A stretch of 64,000 nucleotides of DNA, taken from assembly GCA_039707655.1 (NCBI GenBank), contig CM077665.1, forward strand, positions 76,447,954-76,511,953. Reading direction: 5' to 3'. Shown here one piece after another: positions 12,338 through 23,700 of this stretch (its first letter is position 1; each line of letters starts with the position of its first letter). Source of the stretch: Elymus sibiricus. Taxonomy: Eukaryota > Streptophyta > Magnoliopsida > Poales > Poaceae. The notes beneath the pieces were generated by a model. It saw nothing but the letters and a program-made list of their open reading frames with translations, ran no database searches and was not told where the DNA came from. The translations under genes and the position numbers were made by a program.

Positions 12338-13137
12338 TGAACAGCTCGGAATACTTTGCTTTTATAATGACCGGATTAGAGCATCTTTCTCTTTTACTCA
12401 GTACAATATCAGAACATATATCAGTACGTCTGTTGTCCCATTGGATCAGCGTACCAGCTCAAAGTATGATTTCCTAGTAAGGACTTGGTAGCGAAATTTC
12501 CGGTGACGACTACACATTTTCCCCAAAAGACTTTGAGAGAGTTGGCGACCACGACGACAAGTTTGCGGTCGTTCTCACACAATGGACTTTTATCTAAAGT
12601 CGCACCCTCACAACAACGACGATTGATGAAGAAGAAATAGCGTTGCAGAAACCAAGAGGTCAGCCCAGTGGCAAAATCAAGAGTATTTCATCTCAGAAAT
12701 TGGGCATGGCAAAAGCTGATGAACAACAACCAAGGCCCCAACGGGGACAACAGACGTACGAGGAGGGTGGAAGATAGGTGAGCCCATTGATTAGGTCGAA
12801 GAGAAATAGCGACAATGCAGGTCACAGAGTAGCACAGTACAGGGCCCTGTACCAAGCAAACACAGACGAGTTACATCAAAGTTCAGACTTCTTCAGAATC
12901 ATGGTCCCTCCCCACTCTCTCCAGCACTCTCTTCTTCCTCGCAGAAACGCCGACTCAATCACAAGGCAACACACAGACACCATTGCCACACATCGCACTC
13001 GGTTTTATTTGGACACAGCAACATTATTCGCTAGCAGCAGCAGAGGACTACGACGACGACGGACGACGACTACGACGACGACGACTGATCCATGGCGATG
13101 TGTCGATGGCAATGCGGGAGCTCTCCTGGCACCTCAT
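12338..13137. other. Intergenic region including the 3' side of lectin-1
   Basis: No gene is recognised. The right part should contain the 3' UTR of lectin-1, which is transcribed from the minus strand. The ORFs at 12778-13206 are explained by the trinucleotide repeat and by the shadow of lectin-1. Confidence 0.5.
13049..13085 (+). repeat. (ACG)n microsatellite
   Basis: Imperfect CGA/ACG trinucleotide repeat about 37 bp long, placed within the probable last exon or 3' UTR of lectin-1. Useful as a polymorphic marker. Confidence 0.85.
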
Positions 13138-14569
13138 CTCTGCGCACGCAAGAAGCAACAATTTCACTCGTCGGAACACAGATGCAAGCAAGATTTATCA
13201 GATTGAACTACGGAGCAGCACTGCACTTACACCAGGGGAGGATCTTCCAGCGCTGGTTGTCGCCCTCGCACCACTTCCAGAGCACGACCTCGGTGCCGTC
13301 GTGGACGCCGCCGTGGGCCTTGTCGCCGTGGAAGGCGTCGAAGTTGAGGTAGATGTTGTTCACCATGCGCACGCAGCGGAAGTTCTTGCCCACGTCGCGG
13401 CTCTCCGTCCACAGCACCGACTCGTCCTGGTACGCCGGGTTGTACGGCACCAGCTTCACCTGCAATCCACCATCACACAGATCTTGGTAAGAACTGCTGC
13501 CAGATGCTCGCCCGAAATCATGTACAATCTTTGTGTCTGTGTGTGTGAGCTTACGGGGTGGCCCTGGCCGGTGGAGTGCTTGATGCATTCGCCGGTGACC
13601 TTGTTCACCAGCGCGAACGCGGGGTACCCTTCCTCGTCCCTGATCTTGTTGCTGTGCCTCATGTCCTTGATCCAGTGCTGCACAAAGATCCAGTAAAATC
13701 TCAGAGAGATTGCCACACGACAGGTGAAAAAAAGTACTCTGGTTGGTCAAGTAGCAATAGAATTGACCTGGTAGTCGTCCCTGGGGTTGGTGGGGGCGAG
13801 GCAGACGGTGCCGTTGCGGGCGGTGAGGCTGTAGTCCTCGCCGGCCTTGCAGAAGACGCGCACGGCGTGCACGGGGGGGCCGCCGCCCATGGCGTGGGGG
13901 TTGTTGCCCACGGTGGCGCCGGACTCGACGGCGGCGTGCGCCTCGGCCCAGGGCCAGATCTTCCAGCACTGGTTGTCCCCCTTGCACCACTCCCAGAGCA
14001 CGACGGTGGTGCCGTCGTGCACGCCGCCGTGGTCCTTGTCGCCGTTGAGGGCGTCGAAGCCGAGGCGGGTGTTGTTGACCATGCGGACGCAGCGGAAGCC
14101 CTTGCCCACGTCCTTGCTCTCCGTCCACAGCACCGACGCATCCTCGTACGCCGGGTTGAACGGCACCAGCTTCACCTGCGATCAATCCACCATCCGTCCA
14201 CGCGCATGTCAAGAACTCAAGATCATCAATCGAACCGAGGAAGGCGAAGACGGCTGATCTGATCTGACGATGGAACGAACGGAGACTTACGGGGTGGGAC
14301 TGGCCGATGGAGTGCTTGACGGCGAGGCCGGTGGCCTTGTTGACGAGCGCGAAGGCCGGCATGCCCTCCTCGTCCTTGACGGTGGTGCTGAAGCGCATGT
14401 CCTTGAGCCAGTGCTGGGTCTCGTCCTTGGGGTTGACGGGGGCGAGCACCACCTCGCCGTCGCGGACGGCGAGGCAGTAGTCCTCGGAGGCCCGGCAGTA
14501 GATCTTGAAGATCTGGTTGGGGCCCGACGACGCCGGCGCCTGGTCCTTGTGGTGCCCGAACCCAAACAT
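13138..14569 (-). CDS. Two-domain EUL lectin (R40-type, ricin B-like), lectin-1
   Basis: Predicted exons (minus): 14569-14291, 14175-13768, 13677-13555, 13459-13231 and 13139-13138 (AG of the stop). All introns are GT-AG and the first three are phase 0. The product is about 346 aa, as usual for R40 proteins. Two EUL domains are separated by a short linker (AEAHAAVESGATVGNN and following residues). Each has the family pattern QHW, VLWTES.DVG, RMVNN, GDK.HGGV.DGT, LW.WC.GDNQ.WKI.PW. Family knowledge: EUL lectins are cytosolic/nuclear carbohydrate-binding proteins, often induced by ABA, salt or drought. There is no signal peptide or membrane segment. The last intron (13230-13140) splits the stop codon T|AG; without splicing, seven more codons end at 13208. 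Domain 1 has no intron before HW but has one after HP. Confidence 0.88.
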
Positions 14570-14654
14570 CTTGGCGGCGAGGAGGGCGTGATCGATCGAC
14601 TAGAGAATGGTTGGCGCTGTGCGAGTGAGGAGAGAGCTCTGCCCCATGGCGCCA

Positions 14655-14662
14655 TTTTATAG
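14655..14662 (-). promoter_or_regulatory. TATA box of lectin-1
   Basis: Minus-strand CTATAAAA about 90 bp upstream of the ATG at 14569, in a GC-rich context. The paralogue has the same motif at nearly the same distance (47762-47769). Confidence 0.7.
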
Positions 14663-14989
14663 AGCGGAGAGCAGAGCAACCAGAGTCGCCACTCACGCGC
14701 TGTAAAATCTTGAAAATCTTTGGAGCATATCTCCAGCGGCCTGGAATAATAAATGGTAAAAAGTAAATGACGGATACGATCGATCGCTGCCAGTACAGCA
14801 CTAGCCGTTTGGCGTGAATGTACTACTGTACCGGAGGATTTTGGTTCGATTAGCAAGATTTTGGTTCGATTAACAGCAGTAGCCGTTTGCTGCCAAAGTG
14901 CCAATGTAAAGTTTTCCTCAGCGTTAGCTGTATGGATGCAAATGTATGCAGTGGCCAAAAATGCCAATAGCATATCAATATAAATTTTA

Positions 14990-15392
14990 GTATGGTTTTA
15001 ACTTTGTACCAACTTTAGTACAAAGTTATACTAAGGTTAGAGCATCTCCAACAGCCGCACAAAAGTTTCGCGCGCTAAAATAATTTTAGAGCGCCACTGT
15101 AGCAATTTTAGTGCGCCGGAGCCAACATTGGTTTAGCAGATGCCAAAAAACGCGCGCCAAAAAAACACACAGTGCAAACTGTGAAGCGCGCGCAATCCGA
15201 TGCCCAAAATATGCTGCGCGCGATAGCGTTTTTCAGCGCGTGCCCAAAAGTTTTTAGCGCGTGCACTATTTTGCAGCGTCTGTTGGAGCTGTCCGGCACC
15301 TAAAAAAAGAATCTTTTAGCGCGCGGAGCAGTTTTTAGGCGGCTGTTGGAGATGCTCTTAAGACACTTATTTTGAGACGGAGTTAGTATTAT
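14990..15392. mobile_element. Stowaway-like MITE remnant containing another MITE
   Basis: The left part (to 15039) has the hairpin actttgtac...tagtacaaagt; the right part (15358-15392) reads taagacacttattttgagac followed by ggagttagta, close to the usual Stowaway end (cttattttgggacggagggagta). Removing the inserted MITE at 15040-15357 and one TTA rejoins the two parts. The left terminal repeat is not recognisable. Confidence 0.55.
15040..15357. mobile_element. Harbinger/Tourist-type MITE, 318 bp
   Basis: The two ends are perfect 19-bp inverted repeats (GAGCATCTCCAACAGCCGC), flanked by TTA on both sides (15037-15039 and 15358-15360), the classic 3-bp target duplication of PIF/Harbinger MITEs. 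The interior is rich in GCGCG motifs and has no ORF of note. It sits inside a Stowaway-like remnant. Confidence 0.92.
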
Positions 15393-15397
15393 CACTG

Positions 15398-15546
15398 AAA
15401 AAAAATAGCATGCTATATTGTCGCCAATAGCACGCTATAGCGTATAGAGAATTGTCTCGCTAAATTAATCAGTATACAATGTCTCGCTAATAGCATATTT
15501 TCAGGACGACATTATTTTTGTATAGCGCGCTATTTTTTTTCTTGAG
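15398..15546. mobile_element. Small inverted-repeat element with ATAGC(A/G)(T/C)GCTAT ends
   Basis: Left part TGAAAAAAAATAGCATGCTAT and right part ATAGCGCGCTATTTTTTTTC form imperfect inverted repeats about 150 bp apart, with internal TAGCACGCTATAGCG and repeated gtctcgctaa motifs. A known-looking but unclassified grass MITE type; no clear target duplication was found. Confidence 0.5.
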
Positions 15547-16075
15547 TATTACCATTAGTTGAGTACAGTTGATTTTTTTTTGTGCAATCCATCCGTTGTT
15601 TAATCCTAGCATTGTCTTCTTCTAGTAGTATAGTGTAGTACTAGTTGTATACACGATCATCCTTAGAGGCTAAGTATCCTACTAATTAAAGACTAAATAT
15701 TTGGCTCTGTTCTTGGATTTATTTGGGTCCTGCAGCAGTAGTACTCCAGCATCAGGCTTCGGCTGACACTTGGCATTGCCTTGCAACATACTAGCCGTCT
15801 GGTGTGAATGTACTGGAAGGTGGTGGTTCGATTTACCTACTCCAGCGTTTTCCTCGGCATTAACTTTGCATTAGCTGTATGCATGCAAATACGCAATGCC
15901 AGCAGTACAAATTGGATTAATGGAGTACATCCATTGCCTCATCCTAGGAGTGTCTTCTTCTAGTATACTCATCATTTTTTTTAGAAAACCTAGCAAACTC
16001 CTTAGAGGCTAAGTATCCCCTATAAGCAAAGAACAAATATTTGGTTATTTTCTTAGATTATTTTGGCCATTTATT

Positions 16076-17553
16076 TGCTAACTATTCACAGTGTTTGACG
16101 GTGTTAAGGTAAGGGTTGTCCCACCTTGTCGGTCGTGGGCCCAAGTAGACCGGCTCGTGGCCCCCGGATCGGTTCTGCATTGGGCTATCAGTCTGGCTCG
16201 TGGGCCTCGTAAGAAAAGACTCTGTAAGGCTTGCCGTTCAAGATAAGGAAGCCATATCCGTTGAGGACTCTCCTCCAGAGATAGATGTAGGGCCTCTTTG
16301 ATTCGTAGGATTTTGAAAACGCAGGAATAGGAAAAGTATAGGGTTGGAGTGACATGTTCATTTGAACCATATAGGATTAACAAGGAGTGTTTGATGGCAC
16401 AGGAAAAAGAAAGGAATTGTAAAAAGAGGTTGAAGTGGATGTTAAATTTCTTATGAAATGTAGTACAAAAGATTCCATAGGAAAAAATCCTATGGGATCC
16501 AATCCTATGAATCAAATGACCAATGTAGAAAAAATTCCTAAGTATCTCAATCCTTCAAAAACCCTATAGAATTCCTTTGAATCAAAGGAGCCCGTAACCG
16601 ATTAGGTAGTGTAACTCTAGAGGTACTGGTGTTGCATAAAAGCCGGGGCCAAGCTAGTCGAGAGATCATCATATAATCTTTAGGTTTATAACTGTATTTG
16701 TACTTATCAATCGCAATATACAGAGAGCATGAATAGAGTTTTACCTCTTTTAGGGGGCTCGAACGTGAGTAAATCGTCTCCTGTTTTTCCTCTAACCTAA
16801 TCGCCACGTCAGGATAAACTACCGAGGGATCCGTCGGATTTAGCTCGACGGTGTTTTTTTTAAAAGAACATATGCCATATATACTAAGTTCTACATATTC
16901 TTACAAAAAACACATTTATTTGGAAGATACATCCAAATTCTTGGGGTGCCAAGGTACTATTTCTCATGCATCGACAGACGTCACACTGTGAGCAAAACTC
17001 GTTGTCGTCTATGTGACTTTGTCTCATAGGAGAAAACTTGCTAAAACTCGGGAGTTTGAAGAAGCAATGATCAAAAGTCGTTGATTTAAACTAGAAGATG
17101 TCGACAACCGCAATTTGCGTAGCAGTTCGATGCTCTGGAGAAGAAAACATCAAATAAGGCACGGATAACACCCTACGCCCGGCAAGATGGATTCTTGAAA
17201 CACAAAACTCTCACAAGCCCCACCACAAGACCGAAGCTTGCGAATCTGTTTCAGCCAGAACTAGAGCCGGGGGATCAAGACACATATTCATGACATCTAC
17301 GACAAACACGCAGAAGAAAAAACCCAACCTAGAGAACCAGATCTAGGGACATACCATCCTCCACACACCTCCCAACGACACCGAGAAGCATCATTGCAAC
17401 GAGGAGGGGGGGGGATGATTTATTCCATGCCGATAGCGTCACCATCTTCTCACCATTGGTGACTAGAGACCGAAATCTAAATTTCCCAACATATCACCGT
17501 CGGTCTCAAACAAAGCCCCTCCCCCTGTCCCCCTTGCCGAATCGACGGAGGAA
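16076..17553. other. Intergenic DNA and old repeat fragments around the MITE
   Basis: Apart from the MITE at 16290-16593, no gene is seen. 16080-16289 and 16597-16830 read like pieces of one LTR-type sequence (for example gagagatcatcatataatct). 16850-17440 contains nothing I recognise. A run of G (about 17407-17414) precedes the next repeat. Confidence 0.4.
16290..16593. mobile_element. MITE, 304 bp, GTA target duplication
   Basis: The ends are GGGCCTCTTTGATTC and the reverse complement GGGCTCCTTTGATTC, flanked by GTA at 16287-16289 and 16594-16596. It contains internal inverted motifs (aaaatcctatgggatcc, atcctatgaatcaaa). Size and 3-bp duplication fit a PIF/Harbinger-derived MITE. It interrupts an older unidentified repeat. 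Confidence 0.85.
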
Positions 17554-17982
17554 GTGGGAGCAACGCAAACCGGCCGAACCAAATTGTCCGCCCGTGTCCG
17601 TATGGGTCGAGACGGACATAAACGCCCGGCCCAACACGCAGACCCAAACCCAAAACACATACGCTTGGTGTCTGCGGCGACGCATTTCAGGCCCAAATTT
17701 GCGCCTGGTTTGCGTCCGCGCGGAACCGAAACGGACACGCCACAAGTCCCCTCGGTATCCGTCGTGACCCCACCTGTCCGCCGCCCAACCACCGCCCGCG
17801 GTCATATTAAACGCGACCACCTACTACGGGCCCGCGCGTCAGTGCGTGGAAGCTACGGGAGGCCGTCCTTTTTTAAATCCACGCGTGCGTGGTGGGGGCG
17901 ACCTCATCCACTTCCACTTCCTCTCCCTGTCTACATTTGGCCCCGTGTGCTCCCTCACCGGCGACAGGCAAACCCTAGTGAC

Positions 17983-19005
17983 ATGGGCTTCTTCAAAGGC
18001 AAGGGCAAGGGGAAGATGATCCCAGCGCCGACTCGTCCTACGGGCTTCCTCCTCCTCCCCCGCCTGAACGCACCGTGAGGGGGCGGCTGAACATACCGGT
18101 GCACAAGGCGCGATGGCACTGGCAGTACCAGCAGTTGCTACCGTATCCCGATGTCAACCCGCCCCACGGTTGGCATATGGATCTGCAGCGCATCCCGGTG
18201 CCGGCGATGTCGCGGTCGCAGCGGGCTCATGTCGAGGAGGTACACAGGCGCCGCGAGCTCCTGTCACCGATGCAACGCCGACTCCGTGCCTACGCGTCGG
18301 ACTCTCCCAATTTGGAGGTCTGGTTTGCCCTCAAGCACGAAGAGGAGCGCCGCCGCGGCGTCCAACACCACCACGCCAGGCCCCGCCGCCCCCAGAGGTC
18401 AAGCCGGAGGAGGAGGAGGAGGAGGCCTATCAGGCCGCATTGGCGGCGGCCATGCAGAGCTCCATCGAGGAGACTCGGCGAAAGGAGGGGAAGGAGGCTA
18501 CGTACCAGGCTAGGCCGGCAGAGGCCCTCGCCCTATCTGCGGTCGGGGACTACTTGATTCCCCCGTCGCCGCCGATGCTCCCCGAGCCCAAGGCCGATCC
18601 GCCGCCGACGGAGCCCAAGGCCGATCCGCCGCCGACGGAGCCCGAGGCGGAGCGGTACGTGTGGACCGGTGAGCTCCGCGATTGGGTCGCCACCCGTGTG
18701 GCTTGACACGACGCCGGCGCAGGAGGCGGCATACCTTGAGCATTGGAGGGCTCGCGCGCTGGCGGAGGAGTGCGTAGAGGGTGAGCACCTCATGCAGGCC
18801 AAGCGCAAGGCGGAGGAACGTCGTGCCTGATGGATACGCGAGGAGGAGGAGGCATGCTGGAAAGAGGACGAGACACGTCGTGCCCGCGGTGAAGCCGTCT
18901 AGCCGGAAGTGCAACCGACACAGGACGCGACTCGGGCCTGGGCTGTCTCGGCGCCGAAGTTGGTCGACCTCACTGGCCCCGGGTCGGACGATGAGGACGC
19001 CTAGG
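17983..19005 (+). pseudogene. Unrecognised repeat-associated protein, frameshifted
   Basis: The probable start at 17983 (MGFFKGKGKGKMIPAPT) runs out at 18076. Coding character continues in a second frame (18075 to about 18360: ARWHWQYQQLLPYPDVNPPHG, RRELLSPMQRRLRAYASDSP, VWFALKHEEERRRGV). A third frame follows (about 18360-18706: acidic PEVKPEEEEEEAYQAALAAA, then a Pro-rich 9-aa repeat), and after more breaks come EHWRARALAEECVEG and DLTGPGSDDEDA ending near 19005. I recall similar ORFs in Triticeae repeats but can assign no function. The pattern (basic start, aromatic-rich middle, acidic/coiled region, acidic tail) suggests one protein of about 330 aa broken by at least three frameshifts and stops. 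Confidence 0.45.
18584..18650 (+). repeat. 27-bp in-frame tandem repeat (EPKADPPPT)
   Basis: Two perfect 27-bp copies (18584-18610 and 18611-18637) and a third partial one encode the nonapeptide EPKADPPPT in the broken ORF. The perfect identity indicates a recent duplication. Confidence 0.9.
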
Positions 19006-19429
19006 GCAGCATGCGGGAAGGCGCAAACTTTTTTTAATTATGTTTTATTAATGTTTATGTGAACTTTGACCGGCGGTTGACCGGCTTTAATGTTTAATCA
19101 TGTTAAGTTTGAACGCGCAAAAAAATATGTCAGGCTAGTGTTGGATGAATGCGTTGACCCAAATAAATAAACAAGGGGAACGTTTAGGTGCGGTGCGCCG
19201 GCTGAGTTTTCGGCCGGTCGCACCCGCTCGTTCCGCGCCTGCGCATAGGTCCCACCGAGCAACCACCCCCATCTCACCTTATCTCTTTAGGGGCGACCTC
19301 ATCCATTCATTCTCCTCACGCCGCAAGCTCCGTTCTCCTCTTTTCTTCCTCTTCTGCAGATGCTTGTGCCTCCCACACCGGTGACTGGTTGTGCCGGACG
19401 GCCATGGCTGCCCCCCCCCCCCTCCCCTC

Positions 19430-19915
19430 CTCCGTTCTCCTTTTTTTGGGGGGAAGCTGCCCAAATTTTGCTGCAAACGCCTTCGTTTTTTGCTGGAACA
19501 ATGTTTTTATTTTGCTACAACGTTTTTGCTTCTTGCTGGAACAGCTTCAAGCCGGCATGGGGACAAAGCTTCCACCATGGGGAGAAAATCTTCAACCGTC
19601 TGTGGAAAAGCTTCATCCGGCGATTTAATTTGATGCAAGTGCCATGAGGAAAAAGCTTCCATCGTGGGAAAAAAAGCTTCAATGGTGGAAAAAGCTTCAA
19701 CCGGTGATTTAATTTGCTGGAACCCATTGATTTTTTTTGATGGAACCAATTTTCTTAATGAGGTGCGGCGGCGAGGCACTTTTTTTAATTTTTTGCTGCA
19801 TTTCTGTTTTTTGCTGGAACCATCAACTGATTTTGCTACAACGAGCTTCTGATTTTGCTGGAACCGTCTAAAGCGGAGCTGGGACCAGATTTTTTGGCAA
19901 CTGACTTTTGTTGCA
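19430..19915 (+). repeat. Degenerate 'tgctggaac / tgctacaac' array
   Basis: About ten spaced copies of TTTTGCTGGAAC or TTTTGCTACAAC alternate with AGCTTC(A/C)A(C/A)C(C/G)G and GATTTAATTTG. The pattern is a decayed satellite-like sequence that I recall from other grass repeats; it has no coding support. The ORFs at 19360-20004 are products of this repetition. Confidence 0.7.
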
Positions 19916-20293
19916 ACCATCCAATCGACGAGCGGGCCCGGCGAGCGGCGACGGCAAGCCGGTGAGCGGCCCGGCGAGCCGGCGAGCTTCAAGCGGGAGG
20001 CCATGGCAGGACAACCAGGAAGCAGGAGAGCCGGAGGAATCTGTCAAAAGGAAGAAGACGGGCGCGCAGGGGAGAGGGCTGGAATCGTGTGGTCTGGACA
20101 CACGCATCGTGCGGCTGGGGGCCGACCGGCCGAAATTTCGGCCGGCGCGCCGGCGCCTAGCAGTCCCCAATAAACAAACACTGGCATCCGCTCGATCAAT
20201 CGAAACAAACAAAAAACGCGTCTGTTTAAATCGTCCGTCTTTTGCCACGTTTCAAAAAAATAAAATAAATCGTCCGTCTGGAGTTGCTCTGGA

Positions 20294-20571
20294 AGAGGAC
20301 TTGTGATCGCCGGTGAGGAGGCAGATTGGCGCGGTCGTCCTAGCTCCTAGGGTTTCACGCGAAGTGAAGGGGGAAGGAAAACGCTTCGTAGCGCGAGGGG
20401 CTGACCGGCTGAGTAGCCGTATATTTTTCAAACGAAAATATGCACGTTGTATTTCAGAGTTGAAAAAGAAACTGCAAAAGCGAAGCATCTTTTTAGCCAC
20501 GAACGGCCTTGCTCGGAAGCGTGCGCCCGACGCTGCGTGATTCCCCCCACAAAACAAGGTGGGATTCCAAG
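20294..20571. other. Short intergenic stretch left of the copia insertion
   Basis: GC-rich at first, then mixed; no gene or repeat is recognised. It ends with CCAAG (20567-20571), the left target duplication of the next element. Confidence 0.5.
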
Positions 20572-20757
20572 TGTTGTAAAATGAAAGTAAAGAGACAAAT
20601 GAAGAGTCCAAATGATTCCACCAGTTCCATTGCTACGTGGGAGACCCACTTATATACAAGATGAAGGGGTGTGTTGGGGAGACATCTCTTCCCCCAACAG
20701 ACACCTCCTGGAAGGCATCCCTTCCATACAATTGATCACATGTTTTATTTCTCAACA
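20572..20757 (-). repeat. 3' LTR (186 bp)
   Basis: TGTTGTAAAATG...TTTCTCAACA; identical by eye to 27366-27551. Followed at 20758 by the reverse complement of the polypurine tract. Confidence 0.95.
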
Positions 20758-23700
20758 CTCCCCCTTGATCAATTCGTCATCTGTATATTGCAACCTGAAA
20801 ACTCCTCCAAAAACCCTATGGGAAAAATTGAGGAGAAACCTTATAATAATATGCCATCAAAAACTCCTTTAAAACCCAGTGGGAAAAATATAAGGAGAAA
20901 CCAATATGGCATACATCCGCACTTGTATTTATATTGTCTCGTTAAAAACCTTATATGAGAAACCATCATGGAAAACTCATTAAGGGAAAAAGAGTACAAT
21001 ATGAATGATCTTAAAATCAAAAGGTTATAACTTGGGATTTTACTCCCCCTGAACTTTGCAAACATCAATGTTTTCTCATACCAATTCCAAGAACCTGTTT
21101 CTGGAATATAAATGTTGGTAGAGACATTGTGAATCTCACAATAATTTGTTTGCATATTTTATCCTCTTACATTTATGTAATTCGCGAGGATAAATATAAC
21201 CCATAAGCAATACAAGTGACATTATCTTGGTAGATAATGATAATTGATTCCAATGAATCTCCACATGTTGTCACATGTGACCAGTCATTCTGCGAAGACA
21301 TGTTTATCTTGTCATACTTCAAACATAGTTATGGCAGAATGATCACAGGAAGGACTCATTTAGAGTCTATTCTGAAGGCTTCCCTCAGAATACTCTTCCA
21401 GTAAATCCAGTCTTTGATATGGCATTGTTGGGATCAAATTACCAGCCACTATCAGGATATCACACCATATGGTCCCATCTTGATTTTCCCAATGGAATTA
21501 ATCAAGACCTTTTGTGTCTTGGACATATCTAAGGATATTCCTTACACCATCAGTTATACCTTTTATTGGGGATTGCACTCTCAATAAATTGCCAACAAAT
21601 ATAGTGTCAGGCCTGACTTATTTTGCAATGTATATGAGTGCTCCGATGGTATTCAGATATGGAACGTCATGTCCACTATCACTTCACCATCTCCCCTAGT
21701 TTTGAATGGGCTTGTGTCCCATGTCAGGTATAATATGACCATATGTGTCTTTGATAAGATATATCCATATTGAACTTTTTCAATATTTCTAGATATATGA
21801 AGACTGACATACATTTATTCCCAAGGGAATATGCTCAAGCTATAAACTTAGCATCATTTGGTTTCACCCAAATATCCGTCTCAAAATGATTGTGTGTATC
21901 TAATATGTCTTGTATAGACATTGATGATAAGCTCATCCACATCAATAACATGATGTAAATCCAATTAAGGACATCTTCATGAATACACATCAACAATCAT
22001 TAGTATTAGAGTAAGCCTTATCAAGGTGTTACTCACTTGGTCGGTTGTACCACACAACTCTCCAACCTCTTTCAGAGTCTAAGAATGACTTCTGAAGCTT
22101 CACACACACATGTTGCGATTTATCATTGGATTCGGAATATTAAGCCCTTTCAATAACTTCAATATATATACCGAAACTTAACGATCCATGTGAGTATGTG
22201 ACCACTACATACATCAACCGCATGGATTTGTACTGCCAATTCCGTATCGAAACATAATTCCACTCATACCGAGGAGGTATGCTACATCATAACTGATGTC
22301 GGGTCTCTGCGGAAACCCTTGCGCTACAAGCCCCGCTTTTCACCACCTCATCTATTTTCGTTTCTGAACGAAAAATCACTTCTCTTCCCCACGGAAGGTA
22401 CTTATGAGGAGTAGGTTTTACTATGGTAAACACCTCTCTTTTGATGAGCGAGTGCTACTCTTCTTAATTGCTTCCTTTCATTTGAACCAATATAAGTGTT
22501 AACAACACTCTCCATGGACTTTGGTTCAGGGCCCAAAAGGATTCAACAATTCTCAAGAAGAAAATTTATGTCGACATATGTAGACTTCCAATATACGATT
22601 CTCATGAATCAATATCATTTGTGGAATTCTCGTTATGCCTCTTAACTCCTTGTGATTTCCCACAACAACGGAGTCAAGGTGTTTCGATGTCCCAGCACCA
22701 TAAAAATGTGTGCACATCTGTACTGGGCTCTGGATGACGCGCATCCATCAGGTGTCATTCAACGCGAGGTTGAAAAACATTTACTGATTGAGGAGACCAT
22801 TTCCTCTATTTCCGCGGAAATATATGATAACTTAATCTCATGTGGCCAGAATTTCCCCCCTCTTGCTCTCATCTGGGGATACGAGTGGTTATTGGGTACC
22901 TCCACTCGTTCTGGTACTAGAATTCAGTGACACCTGTGTCATCAGTAAATGTATATGGCAGATTATTTGCAATATGTTGCAAATTTCTCATAACCTGAAC
23001 CTGTAGTTCAGATTCTTAAGTACGTGGACAAAATGTCTACGACATTTCATATGCATTTCTTGGCATTCTATATGGTACATTTCTCCCCCTAATGCCAGAA
23101 AATGTCCTTATTGCAAAAGCAATCAGCGCACGGGCTGCAAATAACTCCCTCACTAGGGTTAAGGTATTTGACGGATTAACAACATACCAGAGTTATTCCT
23201 CACATAGATCCCGAATATATGTGAAGGCCCTTGATGTACGCTGGGGTGGTGATATCGGTATGCAACCGATCGCAGATGGGAAATACTTCACTGATTTCCA
23301 CGTCCAAACTGCAAGGGGACGCAGTATTATATGCATTTGGTCTCATTTAGACCAAATATGCGGTGTGTGAGACCGCATGTTACCACCAACAAAATGTTGG
23401 CTAATCACAATTCCGTAGCAATGGCCATGCATGACTCTCTTTGACAAGAGATCTAGCCACACCATTCTGGGTAGGTACACGACGTACTGAATATGACCAT
23501 GGATTTCTCGTGAATCAAATTCAACGACATTTCCATTCCAATGGAATTATCCCAGGCATATGATCATTTGCTCCAAATTCGTCAATTTGAATACTTAATT
23601 CAGTAAACACATGGTTTTGTGTGGATGATACACACCTAAGAACACCTTGTAGATGTGCCTATGAATACCATGAAGTACCAAAATAACCCAGCCAATGGTT

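Larger units (their letters stand above)
14801..16075. repeat. Tandem duplication upstream of lectin-1, first copy split by MITEs
   Basis: Copy 1 consists of about 14801-14960 plus 15575-15735, and copy 2 is about 15785-16075. Shared blocks, in the same order, are actagccgt.tggtgtgaatgtact, gcgttttcctc, ttagctgtatg.atgcaaat, the segment around gtcttcttctagta, and ttagaggctaagtatcc followed by aatatttgg. Only copy 1 carries the inserted MITEs (14990-15546). This is the distal promoter side of lectin-1. Confidence 0.7.
17554..20293 (+). mobile_element. Candidate unclassified DNA transposon remnant
   Basis: The left edge (gagcaacgcaaaccggccga... with GTCCG and GGGTCG motifs) and the right edge (ccgtctggagttgctctgg, reverse complement ccagagcaactccagacgg) both carry the gagcaac core seen at the ends of common Triticeae elements. 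The terminal repeats are degraded and no target duplication could be defined. The interior holds a broken ORF (17983-19005) and a 'tgctggaac' array (19430-19915). Confidence 0.4.

Noticed and set aside
13558..14262. 234-codon plus-strand ORF and the 130-codon ORF at 14270-14662
   Set aside because: Antisense shadows of lectin-1; Val/Ala/Gly-rich translations without a domain.
13208..14569. Single 453-codon minus-strand ORF for lectin-1
   Set aside because: Reads through introns; the middle part becomes Arg-rich nonsense, while the spliced model restores two EUL domains.
17456..17820. Overlapping ORFs on both strands at 17456-17820
   Set aside because: Arg/Pro/Thr-rich readings of the GC-rich terminal part of a transposon remnant; no domain.
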